From NCBI GenBank assembly GCA_016707705.1, contig JADJHD010000003.1:158436-222435 (forward strand): a stretch of 64,000 nucleotides of DNA, given 5' to 3'. Shown here in pieces: positions 9,470-19,085 of the stretch. The notes under the pieces were generated by a model. That model saw only the letters and a program-made list of their open reading frames with translations, searched no databases and was not told the DNA's origin. Source of the DNA: Bacteroidales bacterium. GTDB lineage: Bacteria; Bacteroidota; Bacteroidia; Bacteroidales; UBA4417. How positions within the stretch are numbered: the first letter of the stretch is position 1; every line of letters begins with the position of its first letter. The translations under genes were made by a program, and so were the position numbers.

Positions 9470-10975
9470 ATGAGAAAAGCAATTTATCTTCTTTTAACAG
9501 CGTTGGCAATTTCAATAAATATTCAGGCGCAGGAATTGAAAACTCCTGCTGAGCAGACCAATTTTCAAAAGGTTAGCTCCTATACCGAACTCTCTGATTT
9601 TGTGATGCAGCTTGATAAAGCCTCCGATTTTCTGAGTGTTGAAGTTATAGGTCAGTCTGCTGAAAAAAGAAACCTTTACGCTCTCAAGTTCTCATCCACT
9701 GTATTCGGGAAGGACCCTTCAAAAATCAAGGTTCTGTTTTTCGCTCAGCAACATGGTAATGAGCAGTCGGGAAAGGAAGGAGCACTACTCCTTGCCGCCA
9801 GCCTGCTTAAACCTGAAAACCGATACCTCTTCGACCGGATAGACTTTGCTTTGATTCCACAGATGAATCCTGATGGTGCTGAGGCAAACAAGCGCCGCAA
9901 CGGGAATGATGCTGACCTCAACAGGAATCATATGATCATGACTGAACCCGAAACACAGGCCCTGCATAAATTCTTTGATAAATACCTTTTCGAAGCCAGC
10001 ATGGATGTGCATGAATACTCCCCCTATGGCGAAGAATGGGCAGAGGTGGGTTACCGGAAGAATGCACAGGTAACGCTGGGAACAACAACCAATGTGAATG
10101 TATCACAGGAAATCAGGGAATATTCAAATCTGGAGGCATTTCCTTTCGTGATGGAATTCCTGAAAAATCATGGCTACAGCTCTTTTGTATATTGTCCGGG
10201 CGGCCCTCCGGGAGTGGATTATATCCGTCACAGCACATTTGATATCAACGACGGCAGACAGAGCCTCGGGATTCAAAATACCTTCTCATTTATACAGGAA
10301 GGCATGAATGGTACCGACACCTATATCGAAAATCTTTCAGTAAGGGCAGCAAGTCAGATGACCGGAATGCGCGGTATGCTGGAATTCACATACAGCAATA
10401 GCAGCAAGATCAAGTCAATGGTGGCTGATGGAAGAAAAAAGCTCCTGAGTCCGGCAATCAAGGAGAATGTGTCAATTCAATCAGATCATTTCAGCAATGG
10501 GAAATCATTGCTTCTTCCGGTCCTGTCCTATTCAACCAATTCGGATACAATTGTAGAAGTGAAGGATTACCGTCCGGTTGTCAAATCAATCCTTGATGTT
10601 GAAAGGCCTTTGGGATACCTGATTCCGCGCAGCAATGCGGAGTTGATGAACTGGATTAATCTGCAGTCCCTCACCTTCACAGATTTCAAGCCATCAGGGA
10701 AGCAGACCTATAAGCGGTATTTTATCAATAGTATCGATTCCATGGACTTTGAGCGCGACATAATAGTAAATCCCAAAGTTGAGGTTCGGGAAGTTAAAAG
10801 TCCTGCAGCATCGGAATATGTTTTTGTGCCTATAAAGCAGCTAAAGGGGAATATGATCATTCAGGCATTGGAACCGCAGTCGGAGCTTGGATTGGTTACC
10901 TATAAATCCTTTGCACATTTGTTGAAGTCAGACAGTGTTTTTCCGGTATTAAGGGTAGAAAATAAAGCCAAATAA
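9470..10975 (+). CDS. Exported M14-family zinc carboxypeptidase
   Basis: The 501-residue product begins with a signal peptide (MRKAIYLLLTALAISINIQA). The M14 domain is seen in its zinc-site motif QQHGNEQSGKE with His95 and Glu98, in PQMNPDGAEANKR and DLNRNH (Asn151-Arg152 substrate carboxylate binding region) and in the third ligand His181 of MDVHEYSP. M14 enzymes remove C-terminal residues or cleave peptidoglycan stem peptides; the specificity here cannot be read from the sequence. A C-terminal ~130-residue extension shows no recognisable domain. It sits between the YfcC-type carrier and the racemase gene with 30-base gaps on each side, suggesting cotranscription and a role in supplying amino acids or peptides. 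Confidence 0.88.
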   Translation: MRKAIYLLLTALAISINIQAQELKTPAEQTNFQKVSSYTELSDFVMQLDKASDFLSVEVIGQSAEKRNLYALKFSSTVFGKDPSKIKVLFFAQQHGNEQSGKEGALLLAASLLKPENRYLFDRIDFALIPQMNPDGAEANKRRNGNDADLNRNHMIMTEPETQALHKFFDKYLFEASMDVHEYSPYGEEWAEVGYRKNAQVTLGTTTNVNVSQEIREYSNLEAFPFVMEFLKNHGYSSFVYCPGGPPGVDYIRHSTFDINDGRQSLGIQNTFSFIQEGMNGTDTYIENLSVRAASQMTGMRGMLEFTYSNSSKIKSMVADGRKKLLSPAIKENVSIQSDHFSNGKSLLLPVLSYSTNSDTIVEVKDYRPVVKSILDVERPLGYLIPRSNAELMNWINLQSLTFTDFKPSGKQTYKRYFINSIDSMDFERDIIVNPKVEVREVKSPAASEYVFVPIKQLKGNMIIQALEPQSELGLVTYKSFAHLLKSDSVFPVLRVENKAK

Positions 10976-11005
10976 ATAATTCACGTTTATTAATAAATCC
11001 AAGCT

Positions 11006-12115
11006 ATGCGAATCGACCGAATTGAATTGCGACACATCAGGATGGTCCTGGTAAGCCCTTTTGTAACCTCTATGGGTACTGAGTATGATGAGGAACATAT
11101 CATTGTGAGGGTAGATGCAGAAGGAGTCACAGGATGGGGTGAAAGTGTTGCCGAAGGGACGCCTTTCTACTCCTATGAAACCGTTACAACTGCCTGGCAT
11201 ATTCTGAAGGATTTCCTGATTCCGTCTATTCTTGGAAAGGATATCGCAAGTGTAGATGAAGCTATTGCAGCATACTCAAAGGTTCGCGGACACATGATGG
11301 CCAAGGCAGGGTTGGAAGCAGCGCTTTGGGATGCTTTTGCAAAATCGAAGAACATTTCACTCTCAAAAATGCTGGGTGGAGTTCGTGATAAAATTGATGT
11401 AGGTGTAAGTATTGGCATTCAGGATTCAGTCCCTCATCTGATTCACAAGGTTGAAGGTTACCTTCAGGAAGGTTATCAGCGCATCAAAATCAAGATTGCA
11501 CCCGGACTGGATATGCAGTTTGTTGAAGCATTGCGAAGGGAGTTCCCGAAACTGCTGTTGCAGGTAGATGCTAATTCTGCGTATACCCTCGATCACATTG
11601 GATTATTCCGTGAAATGGATAAGTATAACCTTTCGCTTATTGAGCAACCATTGGGTTATGAAGATATTTATGACCATTCCAAGTTGCAGCGCGAATTAAT
11701 GACTCCTATTTGTCTTGATGAAAGTATTCACTCCCTTGATGATACCCGTGCTGCCATTGAGCTCGACAGCTGCAGGATTATCAATATCAAGCCCGGCAGG
11801 GTTGGAGGATATACCGAATCGAAGCTGATTCATGATTATTGCGCCAGTCAGAATATCCCAGTATGGCACGGAGGCATGCTTGAGTCAGGTATCGGTCGTG
11901 CCGGAAACGTAGGTTTGGCATCATTACCCAATTTCACCCTGCCAGGAGATATATCCGCCAGCAAGCGCTACTACAAGGAAGATATTGTTGAGCCTGAATT
12001 CGTTGTTAATCCTGATGGCACCATGACAGTTCCAACCGGCCCCGGCATTGGAGTGGAGGTTAATATGAAGATGCTGGAGAAGGTAACGGAGAAGAAGATG
12101 GAACTCAGGGGATAA
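11006..12115 (+). CDS. Enolase-superfamily N-succinylamino-acid racemase / o-succinylbenzoate synthase
   Basis: The 369-residue cytoplasmic protein is close in sequence to the NSAR/OSBS enzymes. Catalytic lysines are in IKIKI (Lys161 and Lys163) and IKPGRVGG (Lys262). Metal ligands are Asp188 (VDANSAY), Glu213 (IEQP) and Asp238 (CLDES). The GGMLESGIGRAGNV segment at 289-302 is also typical. Members racemise N-succinyl amino acids or make o-succinylbenzoate for menaquinone, and some do both. No other menaquinone gene is in the window, and the gene is last in an operon with a carrier and a carboxypeptidase, so I favour amino-acid or peptide racemisation over MenC. That choice is inference; the family assignment is not in doubt. 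Confidence 0.88.
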   Translation: MRIDRIELRHIRMVLVSPFVTSMGTEYDEEHIIVRVDAEGVTGWGESVAEGTPFYSYETVTTAWHILKDFLIPSILGKDIASVDEAIAAYSKVRGHMMAKAGLEAALWDAFAKSKNISLSKMLGGVRDKIDVGVSIGIQDSVPHLIHKVEGYLQEGYQRIKIKIAPGLDMQFVEALRREFPKLLLQVDANSAYTLDHIGLFREMDKYNLSLIEQPLGYEDIYDHSKLQRELMTPICLDESIHSLDDTRAAIELDSCRIINIKPGRVGGYTESKLIHDYCASQNIPVWHGGMLESGIGRAGNVGLASLPNFTLPGDISASKRYYKEDIVEPEFVVNPDGTMTVPTGPGIGVEVNMKMLEKVTEKKMELRG

Positions 12116-12119
12116 TTAC

Positions 12120-12968
12120 TCAGGGCTGATATTTCTCGTACACAAATTCATAGTAGGTATCAGAAAAATGACTATCAAAGAATTTCAACCCGACTGGATA
12201 ATTTTGTTCATTGTACTCCATAAAAGTCGGTATTCCTGACTCCATTTGAACGACATAGTTTATTAAATTATAATCAACACAGTTTGATCTTGATTGTGTG
12301 GGGTGAGGGTTCAAAGAATTGAGAAACAGGAATTCTTTCGGATAATGAGCTGCAGTCTTAAAATTTAGTCCATTATCGTAATGATAGTTTGAGGTATATG
12401 ATTCATAACCTCCTGTTTCATAATTTCTTGCCTTTTTAATACTTTGTATTAGGTTGCCTGAGTTGTCCCAGCTTAACCATGTAGAGTCATGGTCATCTTG
12501 AATCACAATCCGGGTAATATTTCCGGCATTGTCACATATGTATTCCGTATGATTAGGATAATAGGTAAAGTTATAGAATGCCATAGAGATATGTCCAAAA
12601 GGATCATAACTAAAGGAAATAGTATCATCTTTATTTGTTAATCCTTCTTTCGTAAATTCAACAAGCACATAATCAATAACATTCCCTTTGTATTGAAATG
12701 TGTAAATTAACTGGGAGTTTCTGTTGCTAATATATTTATGAAGGCTTCCATCCTGATTATAGCTGAAGTTTTCATCACGGTCTAGATACTGAACCTTCAC
12801 CAACTGATTATTTTGGTTATAGGAATAAGCCGCAATAATAGAATTTCCCTCAGAAGAAGTCTTAATGATTTTAGTTATCCTTATTTCCGGACTACCAGAA
12901 TCTTTCTTGCATGAAATGGATAGAATAATCAATATTGCTATGCTTATAAAAAGGCCAAATTTTTTCAT
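12120..12968 (-). CDS. Lipoprotein with YD/RHS-like repeats
   Basis: The 282-residue product has a lipoprotein signal with a lipobox LSISC (Cys20) followed by KKDSG, so it is probably anchored to a membrane. The rest consists of short beta-hairpin units with repeated YxxxGxL-like pattern (for example NQNNQLVKVQYLD, YNQDGSLHKYIS, DNAGNITRI, DNSGNLIQS), which resembles the YD repeats of RHS-like proteins and small Bacteroidota DUF4595-type lipoproteins. No enzyme motif is present. It is convergent with the racemase gene, whose stop is only 4 bases away, and stands alone on its strand. Function unknown. Confidence 0.7.
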   Translation of the reverse strand: MKKFGLFISIAILIILSISCKKDSGSPEIRITKIIKTSSEGNSIIAAYSYNQNNQLVKVQYLDRDENFSYNQDGSLHKYISNRNSQLIYTFQYKGNVIDYVLVEFTKEGLTNKDDTISFSYDPFGHISMAFYNFTYYPNHTEYICDNAGNITRIVIQDDHDSTWLSWDNSGNLIQSIKKARNYETGGYESYTSNYHYDNGLNFKTAAHYPKEFLFLNSLNPHPTQSRSNCVDYNLINYVVQMESGIPTFMEYNEQNYPVGLKFFDSHFSDTYYEFVYEKYQP

Positions 12969-13077
12969 AAACTGTTTATTAAGGATTAATTAGAATATGG
13001 AATAAGTATTCCTTGTGAAGGAATTACTACTATATATAAGACACTTATTGAGGCTTTTACCCCTACACAGCTTTTGA

Positions 13078-16002
13078 CTAATAAATACTTATAGAAAAAC
13101 TACCTTTCACCTTTTCTCCGGTTTTTAGTGGACGGTCTTCCGATTGATGGTGTCCGGCAAAGAACAGGTCACCACCTCCCGAATTGAAGTCTGCAATCAG
13201 GAATCCCGTAGAATTTTCTTCCCTGAATGCCCTGACACTATGCCTTCCATCTGATGTTATGTATATTCCGTAACCCTTTGGAGAGGTTAAACTTGCATTC
13301 AGGATACCAGCCTTGGTTGAGCAGAAATCGCTGTTACCCAGCGGCCTTATATCATCTTTCCAGTCATTGGCTGGTTTGGTCCAAATGTTTCGCTTGTTCG
13401 TTGGTACAGAGTCACAAACCCGCCCACTCTCACGTCCAATATGGCCCTCCGGATAAGCAGTCCAAATTCCCTTCCTGTTCCATTCAAGAGTATTGCACGA
13501 TTTATTCAGGTGCAATACCATCCCATACTGCCTCGGATTTATGTCCTGGGTAACAGTATACTCGTATGAAAATTGAAGCGTTCCATCTACTGAGGCCCTG
13601 ACTTTAGTCATCCCCTGAGTAAAAACCACAGTATCATTGATAACATTCAGGCTAAACTTCTGGCAGTCCCATTCTTGTAAGTTATTCAGTGGTTTAATGA
13701 AGAGATTATGCTGGGGGCGGCATTCTTCAGTGGCCTGAGCAAGCATCATGAATGAAGGCGCTCCATTAATGATAGTGTCTTGTCCCCGGACTGCAAAAAC
13801 CAATTGTCCCAGCTTTTTATCGAAAGTTAGCACCAAACCTCCGATTGTGACGATATGACTATCCAGAGTTTCCTTCAGAACAGCCTTGCCAGAGGCAATT
13901 GATTTATTTTTTGCCAAGGGTAAAGCCGGTTTTTTGAAAGGGATTTTATAATGATCAATTTCGAAGTCTCTCGGACTGTTAAACCAGACTTCCAGAAACT
14001 CTTCAGATCCGGTTAGTTTACCTGTGGGGATTTCAAGAATGCCCTCAGTTCTGGGGGCAAGGCTGAGAGTGGTGACGCCCGTTCTGTCACCAGCTTTCCA
14101 TGACATCTGCAACTCGCTCAGGTTTGTGAAATCATGGCGGTTTTCAATATTCAGACGAATAATTCCATTTGCATCGGGCCAATCGGTTTCAGTAGGAATT
14201 AATTTGATTGGAGAATAGGATTTCTTCACATGGAAATATTCCGGTTTTGTGCGTCTCCAGCCATCAATGATGCCCCATTCTCCATATCCAACAGCAGTGG
14301 AATCCGGTAAATAGAAGATATCATCAATTCCGGCCCAGATTGCTGCTCCAAGAACAGCTTTTGAAAGATAGCAGCGTTCCCACATCCTGCTGAAACCTTC
14401 GCCCCAGTTATCCCTGACGCCGGGATCAGTGAGGATTTCGCGCCTGTTGTATGTGTTGATGTGGCAATATTCACCAAAGAGCAAAGGTCTTGCGTTATTC
14501 CTTCTATCGAAAGGCTCTGCATCACCCGGATAATGATAATTTGCAATGGGCATCTCCGTGCTTCCTGCGTTGTTGTATCCTCCGAAAGCCTGATCGTGAA
14601 AGGTTTTTGGGCGTGTTGGATCCAGTTCGTCGGCAAGAGCATGAGCCTGTTTCCAGATATCACTCCAGAGGGATTCGTTGGCAAGACTCCAAATAAGTAT
14701 GGAAGGATGATTAAAGTTGAACTTTATATTTTCCCTGGTAGCCTGCATTATGTAATCCACAAAGCTTAGGCTTTTAGGATCATCCTTTGCCCATTTGGCA
14801 TTTGCCTCATGTCCAACCCAGCAGAAAGGAGATTCTACCTCAACATACATTCCCAGTGAATCGCAGGCGTCAAGAAATTCCTCACTTGGAGGATAATGAG
14901 AAGTGCGTATATAATTGACATTGGCATTTCTGAACAGGATTGCATCGGTCAGGCAAATTTCCGAGGTAATGGTCCTGCCTGTGGTGGGATAGGTTTCATG
15001 CCTGTTTGATCCCCTGAGTTTTATTGGCATTCCATTAACGAAAACCTGATTTCCAACAACAGATATAGTTCTGAAGCCTGTTTTCTTTTCTACCGTTTCA
15101 ATAAGTTTGCTATCGATATACAATTGCAATGAAAGAGTGTAGAGTCTGGGGTGCTCGCAATCCCAGGGCTGAATATCAGGTATAACGGATTCCGCAATTA
15201 TTTCAGATTCTTTTCCCGGCTGCAGTGAAGCAATGGTATTGGCTGGAATTCCTGCTGCAACTTCCTTACCAAAGCTATCGTGCAATACATATCGAACCTG
15301 GATGTTTTGTTTTTCAGAAGCGGATTGGTTATTAATTCTGTATTTCAGTTTGAGATGTCCGGTATTACGGTTTTCATTGAATCCCGACTCAACCAGTAAT
15401 TCTGAAATGTTCACTTTTGGCAGGGCCATCAGGTATATTTTCCGGAAGATACCCCCGATTTGAAAGGCCGCATATTGTGTGGTACTAGCGAGTGAATCTG
15501 CAATGGATTCATTCTGAACTGCTATGAAGATTTTATTGGTGCCCGGTTTGACCAATGCGGTAATGTCAATTTCATTGGCAGTAAATCCCCCCAGATGAGC
15601 ACCCGCATACTTATTATTGATCCATATTTTTGCCCAGCTTTGGAGCCCATCTGCGCGGAGTTTGATCTGCTGATCCTTCCATTCTGCAGGAATAGTAAAG
15701 GCCCTGAAATACAATCCCGGCATGCCCGGTTTCACCTTGAATCCTTGATTTGTCCAGTCACCGGGAACTGAAATAGTTCTCCATCCTGAACCATTAACCG
15801 GCTTGACTGACTCCATCTCTGCACCAGCTTCAGGATTGAACTTCCAATTCCCATTAAGTGAAATTATAGGATTCAGCCCCGGACTTGTAACCGGCTTCGG
15901 GGAATATGAATTCACCTTTTTTATATCCTTAAGGGCAGCAGTCTGGGCGAACAGGACTGGAGAAATGGCTAGTGCCAGGAGGAAAAGCAACTGGTTTTTC
16001 AT
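13078..16002 (-). CDS. Exported GH2-family beta-galactosidase
   Basis: I start at the ATG at 16002, where a signal peptide (MKNQLLFLLALAISPVLFAQ) begins; an upstream GTG at 16035 overlaps the transporter stop and would add 11 residues before the signal. The mature protein has about 955 residues. Order: a jelly-roll sugar-binding domain (to ~200), an Ig-like domain, a TIM barrel with acid/base Glu443 in IWSLANES and nucleophile Glu511 in LLFGEYCH, then domains like the small chain of LacZ. It should hydrolyse beta-galactosides (or related beta-glycosides) in the periplasm. The POT transporter gene ends 30 bases upstream on the same strand, so both are likely in one mRNA, pairing hydrolysis with uptake. 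Confidence 0.9.
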   Translation of the reverse strand: MKNQLLFLLALAISPVLFAQTAALKDIKKVNSYSPKPVTSPGLNPIISLNGNWKFNPEAGAEMESVKPVNGSGWRTISVPGDWTNQGFKVKPGMPGLYFRAFTIPAEWKDQQIKLRADGLQSWAKIWINNKYAGAHLGGFTANEIDITALVKPGTNKIFIAVQNESIADSLASTTQYAAFQIGGIFRKIYLMALPKVNISELLVESGFNENRNTGHLKLKYRINNQSASEKQNIQVRYVLHDSFGKEVAAGIPANTIASLQPGKESEIIAESVIPDIQPWDCEHPRLYTLSLQLYIDSKLIETVEKKTGFRTISVVGNQVFVNGMPIKLRGSNRHETYPTTGRTITSEICLTDAILFRNANVNYIRTSHYPPSEEFLDACDSLGMYVEVESPFCWVGHEANAKWAKDDPKSLSFVDYIMQATRENIKFNFNHPSILIWSLANESLWSDIWKQAHALADELDPTRPKTFHDQAFGGYNNAGSTEMPIANYHYPGDAEPFDRRNNARPLLFGEYCHINTYNRREILTDPGVRDNWGEGFSRMWERCYLSKAVLGAAIWAGIDDIFYLPDSTAVGYGEWGIIDGWRRTKPEYFHVKKSYSPIKLIPTETDWPDANGIIRLNIENRHDFTNLSELQMSWKAGDRTGVTTLSLAPRTEGILEIPTGKLTGSEEFLEVWFNSPRDFEIDHYKIPFKKPALPLAKNKSIASGKAVLKETLDSHIVTIGGLVLTFDKKLGQLVFAVRGQDTIINGAPSFMMLAQATEECRPQHNLFIKPLNNLQEWDCQKFSLNVINDTVVFTQGMTKVRASVDGTLQFSYEYTVTQDINPRQYGMVLHLNKSCNTLEWNRKGIWTAYPEGHIGRESGRVCDSVPTNKRNIWTKPANDWKDDIRPLGNSDFCSTKAGILNASLTSPKGYGIYITSDGRHSVRAFREENSTGFLIADFNSGGGDLFFAGHHQSEDRPLKTGEKVKGSFSISIY

Positions 16003-16031
16003 TGTCGATTGTTTACTCAGGGGATGAGTAC

Positions 16032-17327
16032 TCACCCCTTCAGTTGAGGTTTCACAAAGAATCTATTATAAAGCAGCAGTCCGATAATTGTTACCACGCC
16101 GATCATTGAGAAGGTAATCCATAGGAGTGAAGGGTTATTTTGCTCTTCAACGAATTTGACATAGAGAAATGCACCCAGAAGTGCGCCGACAAAACTGCCA
16201 ATTACACCGTAAAGGAAAGAATAGCCCTGGTAGACTGCTTTCTTGTCGGGAGGGGCGATAAGTCCTACGTAAGAGATGAATTTTGGATGAGCAATCATTT
16301 CGCCAAGGGTGAAGACAAACATGGAAGCCATGAAAATCCAGGCATTCGGGGCAATTGCAAGCATTCCCATTCCAAGGGAGCCAAGGGCTATTCCAAAAAT
16401 CATGGTGGGGAGAACCTTTGTTTTTCTGACTATGCTTGAAACCAGGATCTGAAGTAATATGATTGCTCCGGCATTCATAGCAGTAACGTGTTCTGCCTCA
16501 AACTTCCAGCTTGGATTGCTCATGAATAGTCCAAGGAAGGAATTAACGACATTATTGAAAGGTGTCATATCAACTTTTTCGGTCAGATACCATAAAACGG
16601 AGTCATATACCTGGAAATACATAATCCAGAAGCCGCTGTAAATAAAGAGCATCAGGAAGAAACGGTAATCTTTCAGAACGAGGATCATTTCGGTGAAAAC
16701 CACAACCAATGGCTTGTTATTCTTTTCGCGAACCGGTTCCTTGTAAACAAACAGGTTCAGCAGGATCAGCCAGCCTGTGCCAATAGATGCCATGAAGAAG
16801 ATATAGGACCAGGAATAGCTTTTTAGCCAGGGAACCAGAATCAATGGGAAGAGAAATGCCCCCAGATTAATAGCCCAATAGAAAATTCCAAAACCCAGAG
16901 TTGAATTGGATTCATCAGTCACTTTCGCAATGGTACCGCTGATCATGGGTTTGAAGAAACCGGCTCCAAGTGCCACCAGAAAAAGGCTGCTGAAAATTGA
17001 CAGGTAGGTTGTCGATAGTCCGGCAAAGAAATAACCTGTGCTCATGGAGGCAAAAGCAAAGAATAGTATTTTCCTGTAACCAAAGCGGTCGCCCAAAGCA
17101 CCTGAAATGATTGGAAGGAAATACAGCATTGGAACAATCACACTCTTTAAGGCTCCTACACTTTCCTTCGAAAATCCAAGTCCGCCTTCTGTCCTGCTTA
17201 AAACCATGTAAACAGAAAGGACTGACATCATTCCGTAATAGGACCCCCTTTCGAAAAATTCCATGGATATTACAGTCCAGAAGTTGCGGGGGAAGGAGGA
17301 TCGGGTTGTTTTTATCTCTTCAGCCAT
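16032..17327 (-). CDS. POT/PTR2-like MFS transporter
   Basis: The 431-residue inner-membrane protein has twelve hydrophobic segments. The first helix bears ISMEFFERGSYYGM, matching the ExxER motif of proton-coupled oligopeptide transporters, and the loop GDRFGYRK is the MFS 2-3 signature. Most such proteins take up di- or tripeptides with protons; some relatives carry other solutes, and linkage to a beta-galactosidase suggests a saccharide or glycoconjugate might be the cargo here. That substrate is inference. It is the first gene of a two-gene minus-strand unit, 30 bases before the GH2 start. Confidence 0.83.
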   Translation of the reverse strand: MAEEIKTTRSSFPRNFWTVISMEFFERGSYYGMMSVLSVYMVLSRTEGGLGFSKESVGALKSVIVPMLYFLPIISGALGDRFGYRKILFFAFASMSTGYFFAGLSTTYLSIFSSLFLVALGAGFFKPMISGTIAKVTDESNSTLGFGIFYWAINLGAFLFPLILVPWLKSYSWSYIFFMASIGTGWLILLNLFVYKEPVREKNNKPLVVVFTEMILVLKDYRFFLMLFIYSGFWIMYFQVYDSVLWYLTEKVDMTPFNNVVNSFLGLFMSNPSWKFEAEHVTAMNAGAIILLQILVSSIVRKTKVLPTMIFGIALGSLGMGMLAIAPNAWIFMASMFVFTLGEMIAHPKFISYVGLIAPPDKKAVYQGYSFLYGVIGSFVGALLGAFLYVKFVEEQNNPSLLWITFSMIGVVTIIGLLLYNRFFVKPQLKG

Positions 17328-18069
17328 ATGGTTGATTTCAGATTAAGGAAATACGAAAATATGGAAATGTATACAGAATCTGACATTGAAGAGTATTTAC
17401 AGACAGATTCGGTGGAGAAAATAAGTTTTCCGGGAACAGGTTAAGACTATTCGAAATGATAATTAGCCCCGGATCAGGTAAGGAAATAATGTGAAACCCT
17501 TTTCGGACCTCAATTTATTTGAATAAAACCCTGACAGAATGACATTTCTATGGTACTGAATATCAGCGCAATGAACTATGGCATGGCGTTTGACAAGATA
17601 GTTATATCAAACAAAGCTGATCCAGGCCTGTTTATTAAAGTAACATCCATTCATTTTTGATAGTTAATAAGTTGATAGTGAGAGAGCAGGCTGAATGGAT
17701 TACCTTAACTAAGAAGACTAAAAATGTACATACAGATCAATCCAGAGTATATAATTGCCAATTTTGAAAAACCTATAAATATCATTCGCCAGATTCGAAT
17801 TCTGAATTATGAGATTTCGAAAAGGCAACTCGAAAAACGTTTGAGCAGGGCCTAAGCAGGCGCTATTTCCTTAGAACTTCAAGATAATTTATTGCTTCTC
17901 TGAACTGAAGAGGCCTGCTATAGCCATGACTTTTTGTAAAGCAGAATGATGAAATCAGTCTTGCATTACTAAACGAATCATAGCATACAGTCATAACCTT
18001 TCTGAGGGAATGAAGCCTTTGTTATCATACCGACAAATAGGTCTCTGGAGAGAATTACAGAATTGAGAA
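17328..18069. other. 742-base gap without a confirmed gene
   Basis: No convincing gene. A 43-codon frame at 17724-17855 on the plus strand (begins MYIQINPEY, lysine/arginine-rich end) is open but has no partner or known motif; it could be a remnant. No terminator or repeat stands out. Confidence 0.3.
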
Positions 18070-18849
18070 TTATTGCGGAGGTCCGCTTACTTTCTCCATA
18101 TGGAAGCTAACGGTCTTGCCGTTTTCTCTGATTGCAGTCCAATCCATGGTATTGCCCGTAATACTGATATTCCAGCATTCATACGCTTTACCGGTCGATC
18201 CTGATAAGAGGTCATTGGTGTAATTGGTCGCCATCAGTCCACCATACAGGAAGTACTTGCCTTCATTGTCGGGTTTATTGATCCAGTTGCCGGAATCGTC
18301 CTGAAAATAATAGTTAAAGCTGCCATCAGCAAAATATTCCCAGTAATGGTATTTGTCGTCAGTTGTTCCGGCAGTGCTGTTCTTGCCGTACCATGTGCCA
18401 ACAAACTGGCTGCTCAGGTCTGTCGACGGCCTTGTGCATGTATATATTTTTGAATCCGGATAGTCCACATTGTCAATCATGAATTTAGTCACCGAATAGC
18501 TGAGGGTTTTGTCATCGACTGACTGGATTTCAAAAATAATATTGAATACTTTGTTCAGATTATCTGTACCCCCGATTGAAATTGTTTTTCCATTTACCGA
18601 ATAGGTGAAATTTTCGCTTTCCAGCCATGTTTTATTATCAGAATCCAGTTGATATCCGGATGCATAGAATTCCACCTTATCGGTGCGGAACTCCATGACA
18701 AATGAGGCATCTGTGAGCAGAGCCTGGTTGTCAATCTGTGTATTAATCCAGGACCCCAGGATCAATGATGCATAGTCCTTATCCTCTTCTTTTTTACAGG
18801 CTGCAGCAAGAATTACGAGCATCAGCAAAGGGAAAAACAGTCTTTTCAT
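18070..18849 (-). CDS. Lipocalin-like lipoprotein
   Basis: The start chosen is the ATG at 18849, which leads into a lipoprotein signal MKRLFFPLLMLVILAAAC with Cys18 and a KKEEDKD acidic tether; a start 37 codons upstream lacks any function. The 259-residue product contains two similar beta-rich halves, each opening with a lipocalin-like GTWYG or LGSWIN motif (SLILGSWIN near 29, QFVGTWYG near 148). Small Bacteroidota lipocalin-like lipoproteins of this kind have no assigned substrate. It is an isolated gene divergent from the membrane protein at 19086. Confidence 0.7.
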   Translation of the reverse strand: MKRLFFPLLMLVILAAACKKEEDKDYASLILGSWINTQIDNQALLTDASFVMEFRTDKVEFYASGYQLDSDNKTWLESENFTYSVNGKTISIGGTDNLNKVFNIIFEIQSVDDKTLSYSVTKFMIDNVDYPDSKIYTCTRPSTDLSSQFVGTWYGKNSTAGTTDDKYHYWEYFADGSFNYYFQDDSGNWINKPDNEGKYFLYGGLMATNYTNDLLSGSTGKAYECWNISITGNTMDWTAIRENGKTVSFHMEKVSGPPQ

Positions 18850-19054
18850 ATATCTTTTTTTATTAATAGCGTTCAAGTACATATGTAACTGCTTTTTTGG
18901 GCCCAAAATGCTTGAAAATAAAAGGTTTAAGGAAAAATTGCTTGGATTTTTCAAAGACATTATTCCTGTTTTTAATAATTGTTGGAATCCATTAATATTT
19001 TGCCCTTTGAATAGCCTGATTCAGAACTCTTTGAACAATTTGCATTGAATAATG

Positions 19055-19062
19055 TATATTTG
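19055..19062 (+). promoter_or_regulatory. Bacteroidota-type promoter for the gene at 19086
   Basis: TATATTTG fits the -7 consensus TAnnTTTG, with a TTG at 19031-19033 at 21-base spacing as the -33 element. The ATG is 23 bases downstream. Confidence 0.6.
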
Positions 19063-19085
19063 AAGAAACAAATAAACCCTCAACT

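Noticed and set aside
11006..12115. Calling the racemase-family gene menC
   Set aside because: No menaquinone genes lie nearby and the operon context is peptide-related, so the symbol would overstate the evidence.
16003..16035. GTG start at 16035 for the beta-galactosidase
   Set aside because: It overlaps the transporter stop and would place 11 residues before a well-formed signal peptide.
17724..17855. 43-codon frame MYIQINPEY...
   Set aside because: Short, isolated, no homology that I can recall; may be a remnant but is not supported as a gene.
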